From contig NZ_CANMYE010000001.1 in assembly GCF_947502065.1 (NCBI RefSeq), forward strand, positions 682,001 through 746,000: a DNA stretch of 64,000 nt, given 5' to 3'. Numbering within the stretch: the first letter of the stretch is position 1; each line of letters begins with the position of its first letter. Origin of the DNA: an uncultured Pseudoteredinibacter sp. (GTDB lineage Bacteria; Pseudomonadota; Gammaproteobacteria; Pseudomonadales; Cellvibrionaceae). Made by a program: the position numbers and the translations under genes. Below the pieces are notes generated by a model. It was not told the origin of the DNA. It worked only from the letters and a program-made list of their open reading frames with translations, and did not search any database. Shown here one piece after another: positions 26,997-34,815 of the stretch.

Positions 26997-27566
26997 ATGA
27001 CTCTAGCGAACCAACTAACATTATTGCGCGTGATTCTAATACCGGTAATTGTATTGGTATTTTTCCTGCCTTTCGGCTGGAGCTATCCGGTAGCCGCCTT
27101 TATCTTTGCATTGGCAGGCGTAACAGATTGGCTAGATGGCTATATTGCCCGCCGCTACAATCAATCTACGGCATTTGGTGCCTTCCTAGATCCAGTCGCC
27201 GATAAGCTTATGGTGGCCTCGGCCCTGGTGCTATTGGTGCAAGCCCATGCCACACTTTGGTTAACCGTGCCGGCCGTGGTTATTATTGGCCGCGAAATTG
27301 TCATCTCGGCATTACGCGAGTGGATGGCTGAGCTTGGCGAGCGCTCAAATGTGGCGGTATCGTTTATCGGCAAGGTAAAAACCGCCGCGCAAATGGCATC
27401 CATTACCGTATTGCTGGCTTTCCCTGTCGATGATCGCTATTGGGTATTGGATGTGGGCTATGTGCTGCTTTATATTGCCGCTGGCCTAACCTTGTATTCA
27501 ATGATTTTGTATCTAAAAGCGGCTTGGCCATCTTTGATGGGCCAGGATGGCAGTAAAGATGCATAA
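26997..27566 (+). CDS. pgsA: CDP-diacylglycerol-glycerol-3-phosphate 3-phosphatidyltransferase
   Basis: The 189-aa inner-membrane enzyme makes phosphatidylglycerol phosphate. The CDP-alcohol phosphatidyltransferase signature D-G-x2-A-R-x8-G-x3-D-x3-D is complete in [27 protein letters not shown]. The start [19 protein letters not shown] matches the usual N-terminus. Five or so membrane spans are visible. As in Pseudomonas, it follows uvrC and precedes tRNA-Cys and tRNA-Leu. Confidence 0.95.
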   Translation: MTLANQLTLLRVILIPVIVLVFFLPFGWSYPVAAFIFALAGVTDWLDGYIARRYNQSTAFGAFLDPVADKLMVASALVLLVQAHATLWLTVPAVVIIGREIVISALREWMAELGERSNVAVSFIGKVKTAAQMASITVLLAFPVDDRYWVLDVGYVLLYIAAGLTLYSMILYLKAAWPSLMGQDGSKDA

Positions 27567-27570
27567 GAAT

Positions 27571-27593
27571 GGGGCCAAATAGGTCCCGTTTTT
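27571..27593 (+). terminator. Likely terminator of pgsA
   Basis: GGGGCC-AAATA-GGTCCC forms a short GC stem with one irregular pair, followed by GTTTTT, just past the pgsA stop. Confidence 0.6.
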
Positions 27594-27856
27594 CTATCTG
27601 GCGTTAAAACCCCTAATGTTAGCCGAAAGCCCTTGCTGGTTGATAAGCGCTCAGCTTGTTTGCAACTTGGCCAAGTAATAGCTTGATACGGCAGAAAAGA
27701 AGCCATTACTTGACACAGAGCCTCGAATCCATAGAATAGCCGCTCTATTGAAATCAAAGCCCTAAAAGGCCTTGATAAAAGGGAAGGCAATATTCGCTAA
27801 GTCCTAGAAAGTACTAGGAATTTTTAAGTGAATGCATTAGAATTGCCGCCCTTGAT

Positions 27857-27930
27857 GGCGCGATGTCAGAGTGGTTATGTCACGGACTGCAACTCCGTTT
27901 ACTCCGGTTCGATTCCGGATCGCGCCTCCA
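27857..27930 (+). tRNA. tRNA-Cys (anticodon GCA)
   Basis: A 74-base cloverleaf including encoded CCA. The acceptor arms are GGCGCGA and TCGCGCC, the anticodon stem-loop is CGGAC-TGCAACT-CCG with anticodon GCA, and the T arm is CTCCGGTTCGATTCCGGAT. Upstream TAGAAT at about 27839 may be its -10. Confidence 0.93.
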
Positions 27931-28033
27931 CTTTTCCTTAAGTTGAACCCTTCAGCTTAAGCGCCGCAAGGCAAGATCAGCCAAGCTGATCAAAGTAGGG
28001 CCGCCATACCTACTATAAAAAATACCTCTCGAT

Positions 28034-28120
28034 GCCCGGGTGGTGGAATTGGTAGACACAGGAGACTTAAAATCTCCCGCTAGCAATAGCGTGCCGGTTC
28101 AAGTCCGGCCCCGGGCACCA
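28034..28120 (+). tRNA. tRNA-Leu (anticodon TAA), integration site of the element
   Basis: An 87-base class II tRNA including CCA. The acceptor arms are GCCCGGG and CCCGGGC, and the anticodon arm is GGAGA-CTTAAAA-TCTCC giving anticodon TAA (reads UUA/UUG). The long variable arm is CGCTAGCAATAGCG, and the T arm is GCCGGTTCAAGTCCGGC. The gene is intact; its 3' part is duplicated at 38099-38160. Confidence 0.95.
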
Positions 28121-28124
28121 CTTC
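28063..28124 (+). repeat. attL: left 62-bp direct repeat inside tRNA-Leu
   Basis: The sequence from AGACTTAAAATCTCCC in the anticodon arm to four bases past CCA (ACCACTTC) is identical to 38099-38160. The repeats diverge at the next base on both sides. It marks the left end of a ~10 kb integrated element. Confidence 0.95.
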
Positions 28125-28618
28125 TAGCGACAGTAAACACTAACACTATTTTCATAGTAGACGTATAGTAGACACTTCCTTTGCATAATCTTTTGCTGTA
28201 TTCGCTCTATTTCCTTGGTTTACCTTTCACTAAGAATATTTGACCGTAGCCCTAAATATATTAGGGTCTTGTTTAGTTGGTTCTTTAGTATTAATCTCCG
28301 GAGCGCAGTCCTTTAGTCTGCCTTCGCTGGCTCTTTGCGGATATAGTGATTTTAAGGGGGTGTGTTTCTGTCTTAATCAGGGATGTGAGTTGTATCGCAT
28401 GGAAAAGCCGTCTTTGCTGGGCTTGAGGCTTGGCCCTTTTGTGTTTGTAGTGCCCTCGCGGTACGTTTCAACTCTTAAATTATCTTTTGCGAACTAATTC
28501 AATTTTCACTTTCCATTTATTGGGGTACGAAGAATATCAGTTGAGTATTGCAATTGAATATGACTGTTAATGACACTGGTGCATTGGAGTTATGAAAAGA
28601 ATTTTCACAATTGGATAG
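28125..28618. other. Left end of the integrated element, non-coding, with integrase arm-site repeat
   Basis: About 490 bp without a convincing gene. At 28153-28174 lies a 22-bp sequence CATAGTAGACGTATAGTAGA(CA) that is exactly repeated at the right end (37939-37960). It contains two TAGTAGAC copies and is a likely integrase arm-binding site. An open frame at 28240-28497 has no ribosome-binding site and no recognisable protein. CCCTAA-ATATA-TTAGGG (28251-28267) is a small inverted repeat. Confidence 0.6.
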
Positions 28619-28624
28619 ATGTGT

Positions 28625-29143
28625 ATGAGTAATACGGTTGGCTCTTGGGCATTAGCTGCGGAACTAGAAAAAGACATTGATATTATGGCTGGTTACGTTG
28701 TTAATGATCAATCTTGTTTGACTCTGCGACGGTCTTATATCCGGGCTGTACTTTCTGCTCTTGAAGGGGTGCTGTACACATTGAGGGAAGATATTATTCG
28801 TCATGGGGATTTAGGGAGCTTCTCACCTAAACAGAGAGCCAAGTTGTTAGAAAAGGTGTATCGCAATGGAGTTGTGCAGTCGGCGGATAAATATTTACCA
28901 CTAGAGGAGGCCATAAAATTCATGCCGAAGTGCTTTGCGAGGCATATGGGGATTAAAGGCTTTGAGTTTCCACATGGTGATGAGGGTTGGGCGAGAATGA
29001 AAGAAGCAATAAGAATTAGAAATAAAATCACGCATCCAAAGTGTTTAAACGATCTAAATGTGAGTGTTGCGGATTTGGCAACTGTAGCGACTGCCAAGGT
29101 GTGGTTCAAGGAAAGAGTTTCATCTCAGCTTATTGTGCCGTAG
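28625..29143 (+). CDS. HEPN-motif protein, first gene of the Kiwa-like cassette
   Basis: The product is about 172 aa, mostly alpha-helical in appearance. It carries RNKITHP (R134-x4-H139, numbering from the upstream ATG at 28619), the R-x4-6-H motif of HEPN domains, which in many toxins and defence proteins is an RNase active site. The helix before it (EGWARMKEAIRIRNKITHP) has the normal HEPN arrangement. I chose the ATG at 28625 (MSNTVGSW); 28619 is also possible. About 100 bp separate it from the kwaA-like gene on the same strand. It may be a toxin or effector of the cassette, or an independent gene. Ribonuclease activity is inferred from the motif only. Confidence 0.6.
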   Translation: MSNTVGSWALAAELEKDIDIMAGYVVNDQSCLTLRRSYIRAVLSALEGVLYTLREDIIRHGDLGSFSPKQRAKLLEKVYRNGVVQSADKYLPLEEAIKFMPKCFARHMGIKGFEFPHGDEGWARMKEAIRIRNKITHPKCLNDLNVSVADLATVATAKVWFKERVSSQLIVP

Positions 29144-29240
29144 ATAATATTCTAATTTGACTGTCTGTTGAAGTGTAGTTCATTTATGAAAATTTCATCT
29201 GGTTATTTAATTTCAGACTCAATGAAATCGAGGTTGATAC

Positions 29241-29849
29241 GTGATAGATCATAATCCAAAAGACATGGCCCCGGCTATCTGGTTTGAAGCTTTGATTTTT
29301 TTGTCGTCCTATTATCCATTGTTTCTTATTCTATTAATAAGGGATGTCGACCATAAGGTTGAGGGTATAAGTGTTGGCTGCGTGTCTTTGGAGCTAAGTA
29401 TCAGTGGTTGGGCTTTGAGTTTATTTCTTCTCTCTTCATTGTCTAGCTTAATAGTCGGAACTATGGTTCGAAAGCTATTGATGCATCAAGAGGGGGGGAC
29501 ATCTGTAAAAGTTAAAAAAGTTAATCAAATACGAGGTGATATGTTGAATTATACGTTACCGTTTTTGATTGGTTTGTTCGCGTTCGACTACGAGGATTAT
29601 CAATCTATTGCTTCCCTTTTGATTTTTCTTGTTTTCATATTTTCATTCGTACGAAAAGAACAGATATCGCTTCTAAATCCGATGTTTCTATTGATGGGGG
29701 TTAGATTGTATGACGTTGAATACAAAGAGGTTGGTAGGGCAGCGATTGGTAATGGGACAGTGCTTTGTCTGGGCAAAGTTGTAGAGTCAAATGAAATACT
29801 ACAGATAAAAGAAACTGCTGGTATTTATTTTATTTTCCCTAAAAAATGA
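29241..29849 (+). CDS. kwaA: KwaA-like four-helix membrane protein (Kiwa antiphage system)
   Basis: The 202-aa protein has four membrane segments at about 15-34 (FEALIFLSSYYPLFLILLI), 53-75, 101-116 (MLNYTLPFLIGLFAFDY) and 121-138. A ~65-residue soluble C-terminus starts with NPMFLLMGVRLYDVEYKE. This topology, and its overlap with a DUF4868 gene, match KwaA of Kiwa, the membrane partner that senses phage infection. The assignment rests on topology, remembered family features and the partner rather than on an alignment. It is AT-rich compared with host genes. Its TGA overlaps the next ATG (ATGA). Confidence 0.68.
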   Translation: MIDHNPKDMAPAIWFEALIFLSSYYPLFLILLIRDVDHKVEGISVGCVSLELSISGWALSLFLLSSLSSLIVGTMVRKLLMHQEGGTSVKVKKVNQIRGDMLNYTLPFLIGLFAFDYEDYQSIASLLIFLVFIFSFVRKEQISLLNPMFLLMGVRLYDVEYKEVGRAAIGNGTVLCLGKVVESNEILQIKETAGIYFIFPKK

Positions 29850-30898
29850 ATGGAGTGATGGAGTCTGTTATGGGAGATTTGAATGGCGTTTCAGCAGTGG
29901 AAGCTGTGAAGGTTGAGATTAGTCAATCGATACTAAACCAGAAGCTGAAAGATCTAAAAGAGCTTGATCTTGCTGGCTCGGTGCTTAATTTTTATGTTGC
30001 TAAAATTAGTACTAGCAATAAGAAAAAGCGCTTTATCGATGTTAAGCGTTTGAAAATACACGGTGATGACCAAGTGATTTTTCAAAACTATGTAGAGGAT
30101 TGTATTCGGGGTAATGATTACATTTGTGAATTGAAGCATATTCAAACAAATCAGGATAACCGTTTTTTTTATGTTGAAAGTACTTCGACTGATTTTTCTC
30201 AAATGGAAGAGGCTGTTGCCTGTGGTGAGTTGGAGTTTGTAAAGGCGCCTAAGGAACTTAATAACTATAATGCATACGTTATTCAGCTAACTTTTGGTGA
30301 GGATGAAGATAGTATTTTTGCTTTTACGTATTTAAGTAGTGCATGGTCTGCCAATAAGGTTTCCGGTAACTTCTTAGACTTTAAGCCTATCAAGAATGAT
30401 TTGATAGTAACTGTCGATAATGATCCAAGGTTTCAAATAACTCCCAATGTGGATTTTATACAGTTTAACGGTGACGTTTTTATCAATAATATTGGGCGAT
30501 TTGAAACGGCTATGAATTATCATGAGCGGTTGCAAGAAAAGAAACTCGAGGCGATAGATTCGATTTTTTCCAGCGCTGCAATTGTCGAGTCTGGACGGAA
30601 TCTGTTTCAAGATCTTATTGGGAATGATAAGCACCTGATGAGACAATTGGCTTCTGTTCATGATAAACGCTATTACTGTAGCAAAACTTGGTTGGATAAG
30701 TTGAAAGCAGCAGCTGATTCAGCTGGAAACTGGATGTTAAAGTTTGATTCGGAAGGGAAAATAATCATTGAGGATGATAAAGATTATATTCGCGAGTTAC
30801 TCGTTCTATTACAGAATAAGAGGGTGAAGACAGTAGTCGATGGTGTTGTTTTTGATGTTGATGGGGAATTGATTGAGTTTGATGTGGGTGCTACTTAG
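29846..30898 (+). CDS. kwaB: KwaB-like DUF4868 protein (Kiwa antiphage effector)
   Basis: The 350-aa soluble protein has a C-terminal half that looks like DUF4868: VDFIQFNGDVFINNIGRFE (about 202-220) followed by AMNYHERLQEKKLEAIDSIF. This is the region used to name KwaB proteins. In described Kiwa systems KwaB acts with membrane-bound KwaA against phage DNA replication and transcription. It starts inside the kwaA-like stop codon (ATGA), so translation is coupled. Later ATGs at 29858 and 29870 are alternatives. The length (~350) is slightly above the ~315 of the E. coli protein as I remember it. The N-terminal third is not recognisable. Confidence 0.72.
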   Translation: MNGVMESVMGDLNGVSAVEAVKVEISQSILNQKLKDLKELDLAGSVLNFYVAKISTSNKKKRFIDVKRLKIHGDDQVIFQNYVEDCIRGNDYICELKHIQTNQDNRFFYVESTSTDFSQMEEAVACGELEFVKAPKELNNYNAYVIQLTFGEDEDSIFAFTYLSSAWSANKVSGNFLDFKPIKNDLIVTVDNDPRFQITPNVDFIQFNGDVFINNIGRFETAMNYHERLQEKKLEAIDSIFSSAAIVESGRNLFQDLIGNDKHLMRQLASVHDKRYYCSKTWLDKLKAAADSAGNWMLKFDSEGKIIIEDDKDYIRELLVLLQNKRVKTVVDGVVFDVDGELIEFDVGAT

Positions 30899-30926
30899 AG
30901 CAGTTTTATGCAGTGGGTGATTAAAT

Positions 30927-31544
30927 ATGAGTGAGTTGAATTTTATGTCTGACGGTTTCCTCAGGCAGCGGAGAAACTTGCTGATTGTATGCTTGATGCT
31001 TATATTTTGTAAGTTTTCAAAACTGGAAATATCAAAATTTTCTATCTTAGGTGTTCAGTTTAATAGTTTTGAGAGCCCAGAATCCGTTTATGTAGCTTTG
31101 TGGGTATGCTGGGTATATTTTTTGTTTCGTTATTATCAGTATTTTTGTCAGGAAGGCCTCCCCAAATTTATCGCTGTATATGTTGATCTATTAAACGACA
31201 TGTGCAAGCTGAAAATTGACAGGGTTGTTCTTAAGCAACACCCGATGAAAACCGGTAATAAGATAAATTTTACCACGTTGAAAAGTTGGAGTTGGGTTTA
31301 TCATGGGCAAGAAGATAACATAGAGAATGGCCTCCATGGAGTAAATATTAGCAACTTTGAAATGCCTTTCCCAATGAGATATTTGTATTTGGAGATTATT
31401 CTTAGTTTTCTACACGTCTGTTTTAATAGATCAGCATTCACGGACTATATATTTCCTGTGCTGATCTCAGTTTTTGTAGTTATCTACTGTTCGGTTGGTT
31501 GGGCAGGAAGCCTGATTGGAGCTGTACTACATCTATATTCCTAG
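30927..31544 (+). CDS. Membrane protein of unknown function, last gene of the Kiwa-like cassette
   Basis: The 205-aa product starts MSELNFMSDGFLRQRRNLLIV. There is a hydrophobic segment at about 17-35 (NLLIVCLMLIFCKF), a second at about 58-75 (YVALWVCWVYFLFRYY), and two near the C-terminus (YLEIILSFLHVCF; YIFPVLISVFVVIYCSVGWAGSLIGAVL). A soluble ~75-residue loop in the middle is rich in Lys and Asp. The FLRQRRNLL start recalls a widespread uncharacterised membrane family. It follows the kwaB-like gene by 28 bp on the same strand, so it is probably co-transcribed. It is not part of the described two-gene Kiwa system. Confidence 0.6.
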   Translation: MSELNFMSDGFLRQRRNLLIVCLMLIFCKFSKLEISKFSILGVQFNSFESPESVYVALWVCWVYFLFRYYQYFCQEGLPKFIAVYVDLLNDMCKLKIDRVVLKQHPMKTGNKINFTTLKSWSWVYHGQEDNIENGLHGVNISNFEMPFPMRYLYLEIILSFLHVCFNRSAFTDYIFPVLISVFVVIYCSVGWAGSLIGAVLHLYS

Positions 31545-31592
31545 TGAGCAAAAGCTATTATCCTGTTCTTAGATGTTTGTATGTTGCGTCAA

Positions 31593-31630
31593 GGCTCTCT
31601 GGGGGCTGTATTAACAGCCCCCAGAGAGCC
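31593..31630. terminator. 17-bp perfect hairpin between cargo and element core
   Basis: GGCTCTCTGGGGGCTGT, the loop ATTA, and ACAGCCCCCAGAGAGCC form a perfect 17-bp stem. It separates the plus-strand cassette from the minus-strand core genes, which converge here. There is no T-run on either side. GTTGCGTCA occurs on both sides (about 31583 and 31650). A bidirectional terminator is the simplest reading. Confidence 0.65.
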
Positions 31631-31635
31631 TCCGG

Positions 31636-31812
31636 CTATCTGTGTTTTGTTGCGTCACTTAGTTTATACATCTGCCCAGGGCTCCGAGTAGGAGGCATTG
31701 GTTCACCTTTGGTAATGGTGCGCTCTATACCTGTTTGGCCACCTCGTGGCCCCACTATTTCATACTGTCCAGACTTGGGGGCTTTTTGACCAGGCTTGTA
31801 TCGTTTAGTCAT
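31636..31812 (-). CDS. Small YjzC-like protein (58 aa)
   Basis: From MTKRYKPGQKAPKSGQYE, the 58-residue product has KPGQKAPKSGQYEIVGPRGGQTGIERTITKGEPMPPT. This matches a widespread family of ~55-60-residue proteins (YjzC-like, with the KPGQxAPxSGxYxxVG start) of unknown function. The frame is open further upstream, but this start has the family N-terminus. It lies 10 bp behind the 68-aa gene on the same strand, forming a pair at the edge of the element core. Confidence 0.7.
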   Translation of the reverse strand: MTKRYKPGQKAPKSGQYEIVGPRGGQTGIERTITKGEPMPPTRSPGQMYKLSDATKHR

Positions 31813-31822
31813 GTTCGTCACC

Positions 31823-32029
31823 TCAAGAAGTATGGCAAGAAGGGTTGCAGTTTTTACAGCCGTTTGCTCGCCTGTACGTTTCTTTCGCAAGCCTCACAGC
31901 TTCAACACAAGAGCTGTGATACCCGAGGTTTAGTCTGTTATGGGGTAGTGCGGGTGTAGGGCAGTTGTCCCGGTGGACTTCATGGTCGCCATTAGGTTGG
32001 GCATTGGTATTTACATAGAAATTCGTCAT
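31823..32029 (-). CDS. Small conserved Cys/His-rich protein (68 aa)
   Basis: The 68-aa product is MTNFYVNTNAQPNGDHEVHR followed by DNCPTPALPHNRLNLGYHSSCVEAVRLAKETY and GCKNCNPSCHTS. The NxxAQxNGDHEVHxxxC start and the C-terminal CxxCxxxCH cluster are a pattern I recognise from many small bacterial proteins of unknown function. The Cys/His spacing suggests metal binding. It precedes the 58-aa gene by 10 bp, so the two are probably translated from one message. Confidence 0.7.
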   Translation of the reverse strand: MTNFYVNTNAQPNGDHEVHRDNCPTPALPHNRLNLGYHSSCVEAVRLAKETYRRANGCKNCNPSCHTS

Positions 32030-32529
32030 GTGAATGACTCCTAATTTAAAGCAGGTAATTGGGAATTCAACTTATGTATAAATACACAGTTGAAAACTGA
32101 GTGCTTTAGAGCCACTATCTTTGTGCGAATGTTGTGACGAACTAAAGCAAGGTAATATAGCCCTGCTGTTGCTACATTATCTTTTCCGCCCCTTACTCTT
32201 AGGTCAGAGTTTGAGTAAGGGGTGGGAACCTTTCCTATTAGGCCTTTCTATTTGTTCCACTATATATTGTGCTTCCTTTGGAGTTATTAGCAAGATAGTG
32301 TGTTTTGTTTGGATAATCAAGCTAATGGTTTTGGGGGTATGTTGTGGATAAGTTGTTTGCTTTTTGCTCTTCATGCCGATTTTTTATTCTAATTCATTGT
32401 TCTATATGGGGTTATTAAGTTTTCGGAATTTGAGTCAAGATGGGGTTAGAGTAAGTAGTTATAGATATTGGTACTCAAGTACTGTATTTGATTGACGAAT
32501 AGGACACAGAAGTAGCACTGGGTGATTTG
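32030..32529. other. 500-bp gene-poor region of the element with inverted repeat
   Basis: No convincing gene. CCCCTTACTC (32189-32198) and GAGTAAGGGG (32213-32222) are a perfect 10-bp inverted repeat with a 14-base spacer. It could be a replication or nicking signal for the HUH protein, or an operator. An open frame at 32121-32351 (76 aa) overlaps the repeat and shows no family or ribosome-binding site. The rest is AT-rich. Confidence 0.5.
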
Positions 32530-32811
32530 TCAGAGGAATTGGTTTACATAGTCCTGAAACTTGATGTTGGCTGCTTTGGATCGGTGTTTATTGTGCTGTG
32601 GTCGGTGCGGTATCTTAAATGAATCAAATTTTAGTAGTATCGCTCCAGCCTTTTCCTTGATCGATACAAGAACTTCTGATCTACAGCCGCATTCGTGACA
32701 CTTTACTATGAACGTATATTCAGTCATATGGCAGCTCACGGCTATGTTTGAATTGCAGTGCGCGCAATAAGCCGGAGCTGATATCAATGGTGCTGATTGT
32801 GTATTGGTCAT
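32530..32811 (-). CDS. Zinc-ribbon protein downstream of the replication gene
   Basis: The 93-aa protein has two Cys clusters, YCAHCNSN and KCHECGCRSE, the CxxC...CxxC layout of a zinc ribbon, with a basic tail (PHRPQHNKHRSKAANIKF). The layout recalls small phage activators such as P2 Ogr and P4 Delta, but the sequence is not close enough for a name. Its ATG overlaps the replication gene's stop by four bases (ATGA), so it is translationally coupled to it. Confidence 0.6.
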   Translation of the reverse strand: MTNTQSAPLISAPAYCAHCNSNIAVSCHMTEYTFIVKCHECGCRSEVLVSIKEKAGAILLKFDSFKIPHRPQHNKHRSKAANIKFQDYVNQFL

Positions 32812-34763
32812 TGAGTCACCTCCATGCCGTTACCTTGTGTCTTTATTCCGGTCTCACCCCCCGGTTTATCGGGTGGTGATTCGGTACAGTTATTGACACA
32901 AGTCCAAGTGGACGATGAATCGTCCTGAAAAGAAAAAGAACTTTCATTGGGTTCTATGGCGTTGTCATAGGGTTGGGCTGTGTTGCTTGATTGGGTGGGG
33001 CATTGGGTCGCAAACCCAGTGGTATTGGGTGGTGTGGTGGGTACATCACCCAGTGCTACTGGATTTGTTATGGGGTCGATAATTGGGTTGGCTTCGGGTT
33101 GAAACCCCGTTGAATGGGGTTTGGTGCGGTTGCTCCCGGCTTCTTGAACAGCTTTTGAGATCGGTCTAACCGTCCATGTCTCGGTTCTGGTGAGTATTTC
33201 GCGATTCTGGGAGAGTAGGCCAACTAGATAGTTTACGGTTTCACCGTATTTGTTGAGCTCTTCTCTTTGGATGATCATGGGGCGAATAGGACGGTCTACT
33301 CGCGGGCAGATGGCGCCACCCATTAAATCGGTGTAGCTCTGCCAGTCACCCGCGTCCGCGGCCTCTATAACCGCTTTAGCAACTGGGTCTAATGCGATAT
33401 CTGTCTCGGTGTCGATACGGCGTGCTTCCCGGTATACGGTAACGCTGGGGCCGCCAATCTGTTGGAACTGGCGAATTCCCCAAGTCGTGGCCCATGCTTC
33501 AATTCTCATGGCTGACATGATCGCGTCTTTACCGTAGGAGTCGGTTTCCACACCGAATCCGTCGATGTTCTTGGCAACATATTTGGCGCAGTAGCCAGCG
33601 GCACTGCCTTTCATTGGGTCTATGTTGACCACGTCTACCCGGTTTTTTTGCGCGCCTACCTCGTCACCGTCTTCTTGTAGGGCGTAGTGTTTAAAGATGC
33701 TTACCGCGTTGTTTACTTGGTGCTTAGGTAGAAATAGCACCATATGCCAATGGGGCGTTCCGTCGTGATGGGGTTCAGCCATACGAAAACCGAATGGAAA
33801 TATGTTCTGGCGCTTCCACTCAGCCCTTATCTTTGACCAAAGCTTGCATAGGTATGCGTTGGTTTCACTGGGTGTAGACCCGTTAAACTTGGGGTTTGGA
33901 TAACTGAGCTTCTTGCTCTTAATCGTCTTTCTTGTGGCCTGGGAGTGGTATTTACTGGGTGTGGTTAGTGTCAGGAACAGCCCGTCATAAGCGTGTGATT
34001 CACCCGTGTCGGCTTGGGTGTAAGTGTGAGATTTTGCATACTCTTCAAAACCGCGAATACGCGTCATGAGTTCGTTGCGACGGTTGATCGGGTTTGATAC
34101 CGAAAGGTCGGCTAGCTCTGCAAGCGTGTAAACCTGGCCAGTACTGTTTTCAGCTTCCAAATTCTCCAGTAAATGGCGGTTGCGGGCTTTTTGTAGGGTG
34201 CGCCGTTGTAGGGTCAGGTCGGTGCAATAGATCTGGCGAGTTTGTGAAATAAGCCCGAGCTTGTGCGCGTAGGCTTCAAATTGGCGGGCTGCGTTTTTGC
34301 GTATCTGCCGGCGCCACCATATTGGGTCTACTAGGCGTCTTATGGCTGCTTTTATCGGGTCTTTCTCGCCTTCCAGATTCGCTGGGAATTCTATTCCAGC
34401 TCGTGAGCAAACTTCTCCCAGAAATTCGGTTAGGCACTCTAAAGTAAGCAGTTTACCTTTGAGGTGGGATGCTTCGATAATCTGCTTTTCGGTGAGCTTT
34501 GCCTTTGCTTCGCAGTAGTCGACAAATTCATTATCGTTGCTATCACAATAGAGGCCGGTGTTGGCGAGTTTTAATTGCTGTACTTGGTTGTATAGCCAGC
34601 GGTTGGCTTCAACGTAGCCAGATTTCTTGCGCAGTTCTTCGTGTTTGATACGCCAGATCCAAGCAAGTTTCGGGCGTTGTTGGTAAATCCTTTCTCTCCA
34701 TGCTTCGCATTGAGAAGTGTTACCAGCACTTGAGCTAGCTTGTGTACCTGTGACTTGTTTCAT
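32808..34763 (-). CDS. P2 gpA-type HUH replication endonuclease
   Basis: The 651-aa rolling-circle replication initiator has the His-hydrophobic-His metal motif in EPHHDGTPHWHM (His338-Trp-His340) and the two-tyrosine motif GYCAKYVAKN (Tyr391 and Tyr395, three residues apart), as in the GPA proteins of P2-like phages. GLFLTLTTPSKYH supplies the upstream conserved strand. The N-terminal ~230 residues are the helical region of the family. The Pro/Ser/Thr/Asn-rich C-terminal ~120 residues look disordered. In P2 the protein nicks its own gene to start replication. It is followed by the zinc-ribbon gene and preceded by the AlpA-like gene. Confidence 0.85.
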   Translation of the reverse strand: MKQVTGTQASSSAGNTSQCEAWRERIYQQRPKLAWIWRIKHEELRKKSGYVEANRWLYNQVQQLKLANTGLYCDSNDNEFVDYCEAKAKLTEKQIIEASHLKGKLLTLECLTEFLGEVCSRAGIEFPANLEGEKDPIKAAIRRLVDPIWWRRQIRKNAARQFEAYAHKLGLISQTRQIYCTDLTLQRRTLQKARNRHLLENLEAENSTGQVYTLAELADLSVSNPINRRNELMTRIRGFEEYAKSHTYTQADTGESHAYDGLFLTLTTPSKYHSQATRKTIKSKKLSYPNPKFNGSTPSETNAYLCKLWSKIRAEWKRQNIFPFGFRMAEPHHDGTPHWHMVLFLPKHQVNNAVSIFKHYALQEDGDEVGAQKNRVDVVNIDPMKGSAAGYCAKYVAKNIDGFGVETDSYGKDAIMSAMRIEAWATTWGIRQFQQIGGPSVTVYREARRIDTETDIALDPVAKAVIEAADAGDWQSYTDLMGGAICPRVDRPIRPMIIQREELNKYGETVNYLVGLLSQNREILTRTETWTVRPISKAVQEAGSNRTKPHSTGFQPEANPIIDPITNPVALGDVPTTPPNTTGFATQCPTQSSNTAQPYDNAIEPNESSFSFQDDSSSTWTCVNNCTESPPDKPGGETGIKTQGNGMEVTQ

Positions 34764-34815
34764 TGTAAAAGCCTAATTGTGGGTTAAGAGTTGTGGCCAG
34801 CCCAGGCGCGAAAAA

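Noticed and set aside
28240..28497. 85-aa open frame at the left end of the element
   Set aside because: Starts at TTG without a ribosome-binding site, has atypical composition and no recognisable family; not reported as a gene.
31823..32029. Phage Ogr/Delta-type activator
   Set aside because: The 68-aa protein has CxxC-type cysteines, but its NGDHEVH start belongs to another small family; the 93-aa zinc-ribbon protein at 32530 is the better, still weak, candidate for an Ogr-like role.
32121..32351. 76-aa open frame in the element's gene-poor region
   Set aside because: It spans the inverted repeat at 32189-32222, shows no ribosome-binding site or family, and its Leu/Cys-rich sequence looks like translated non-coding DNA.
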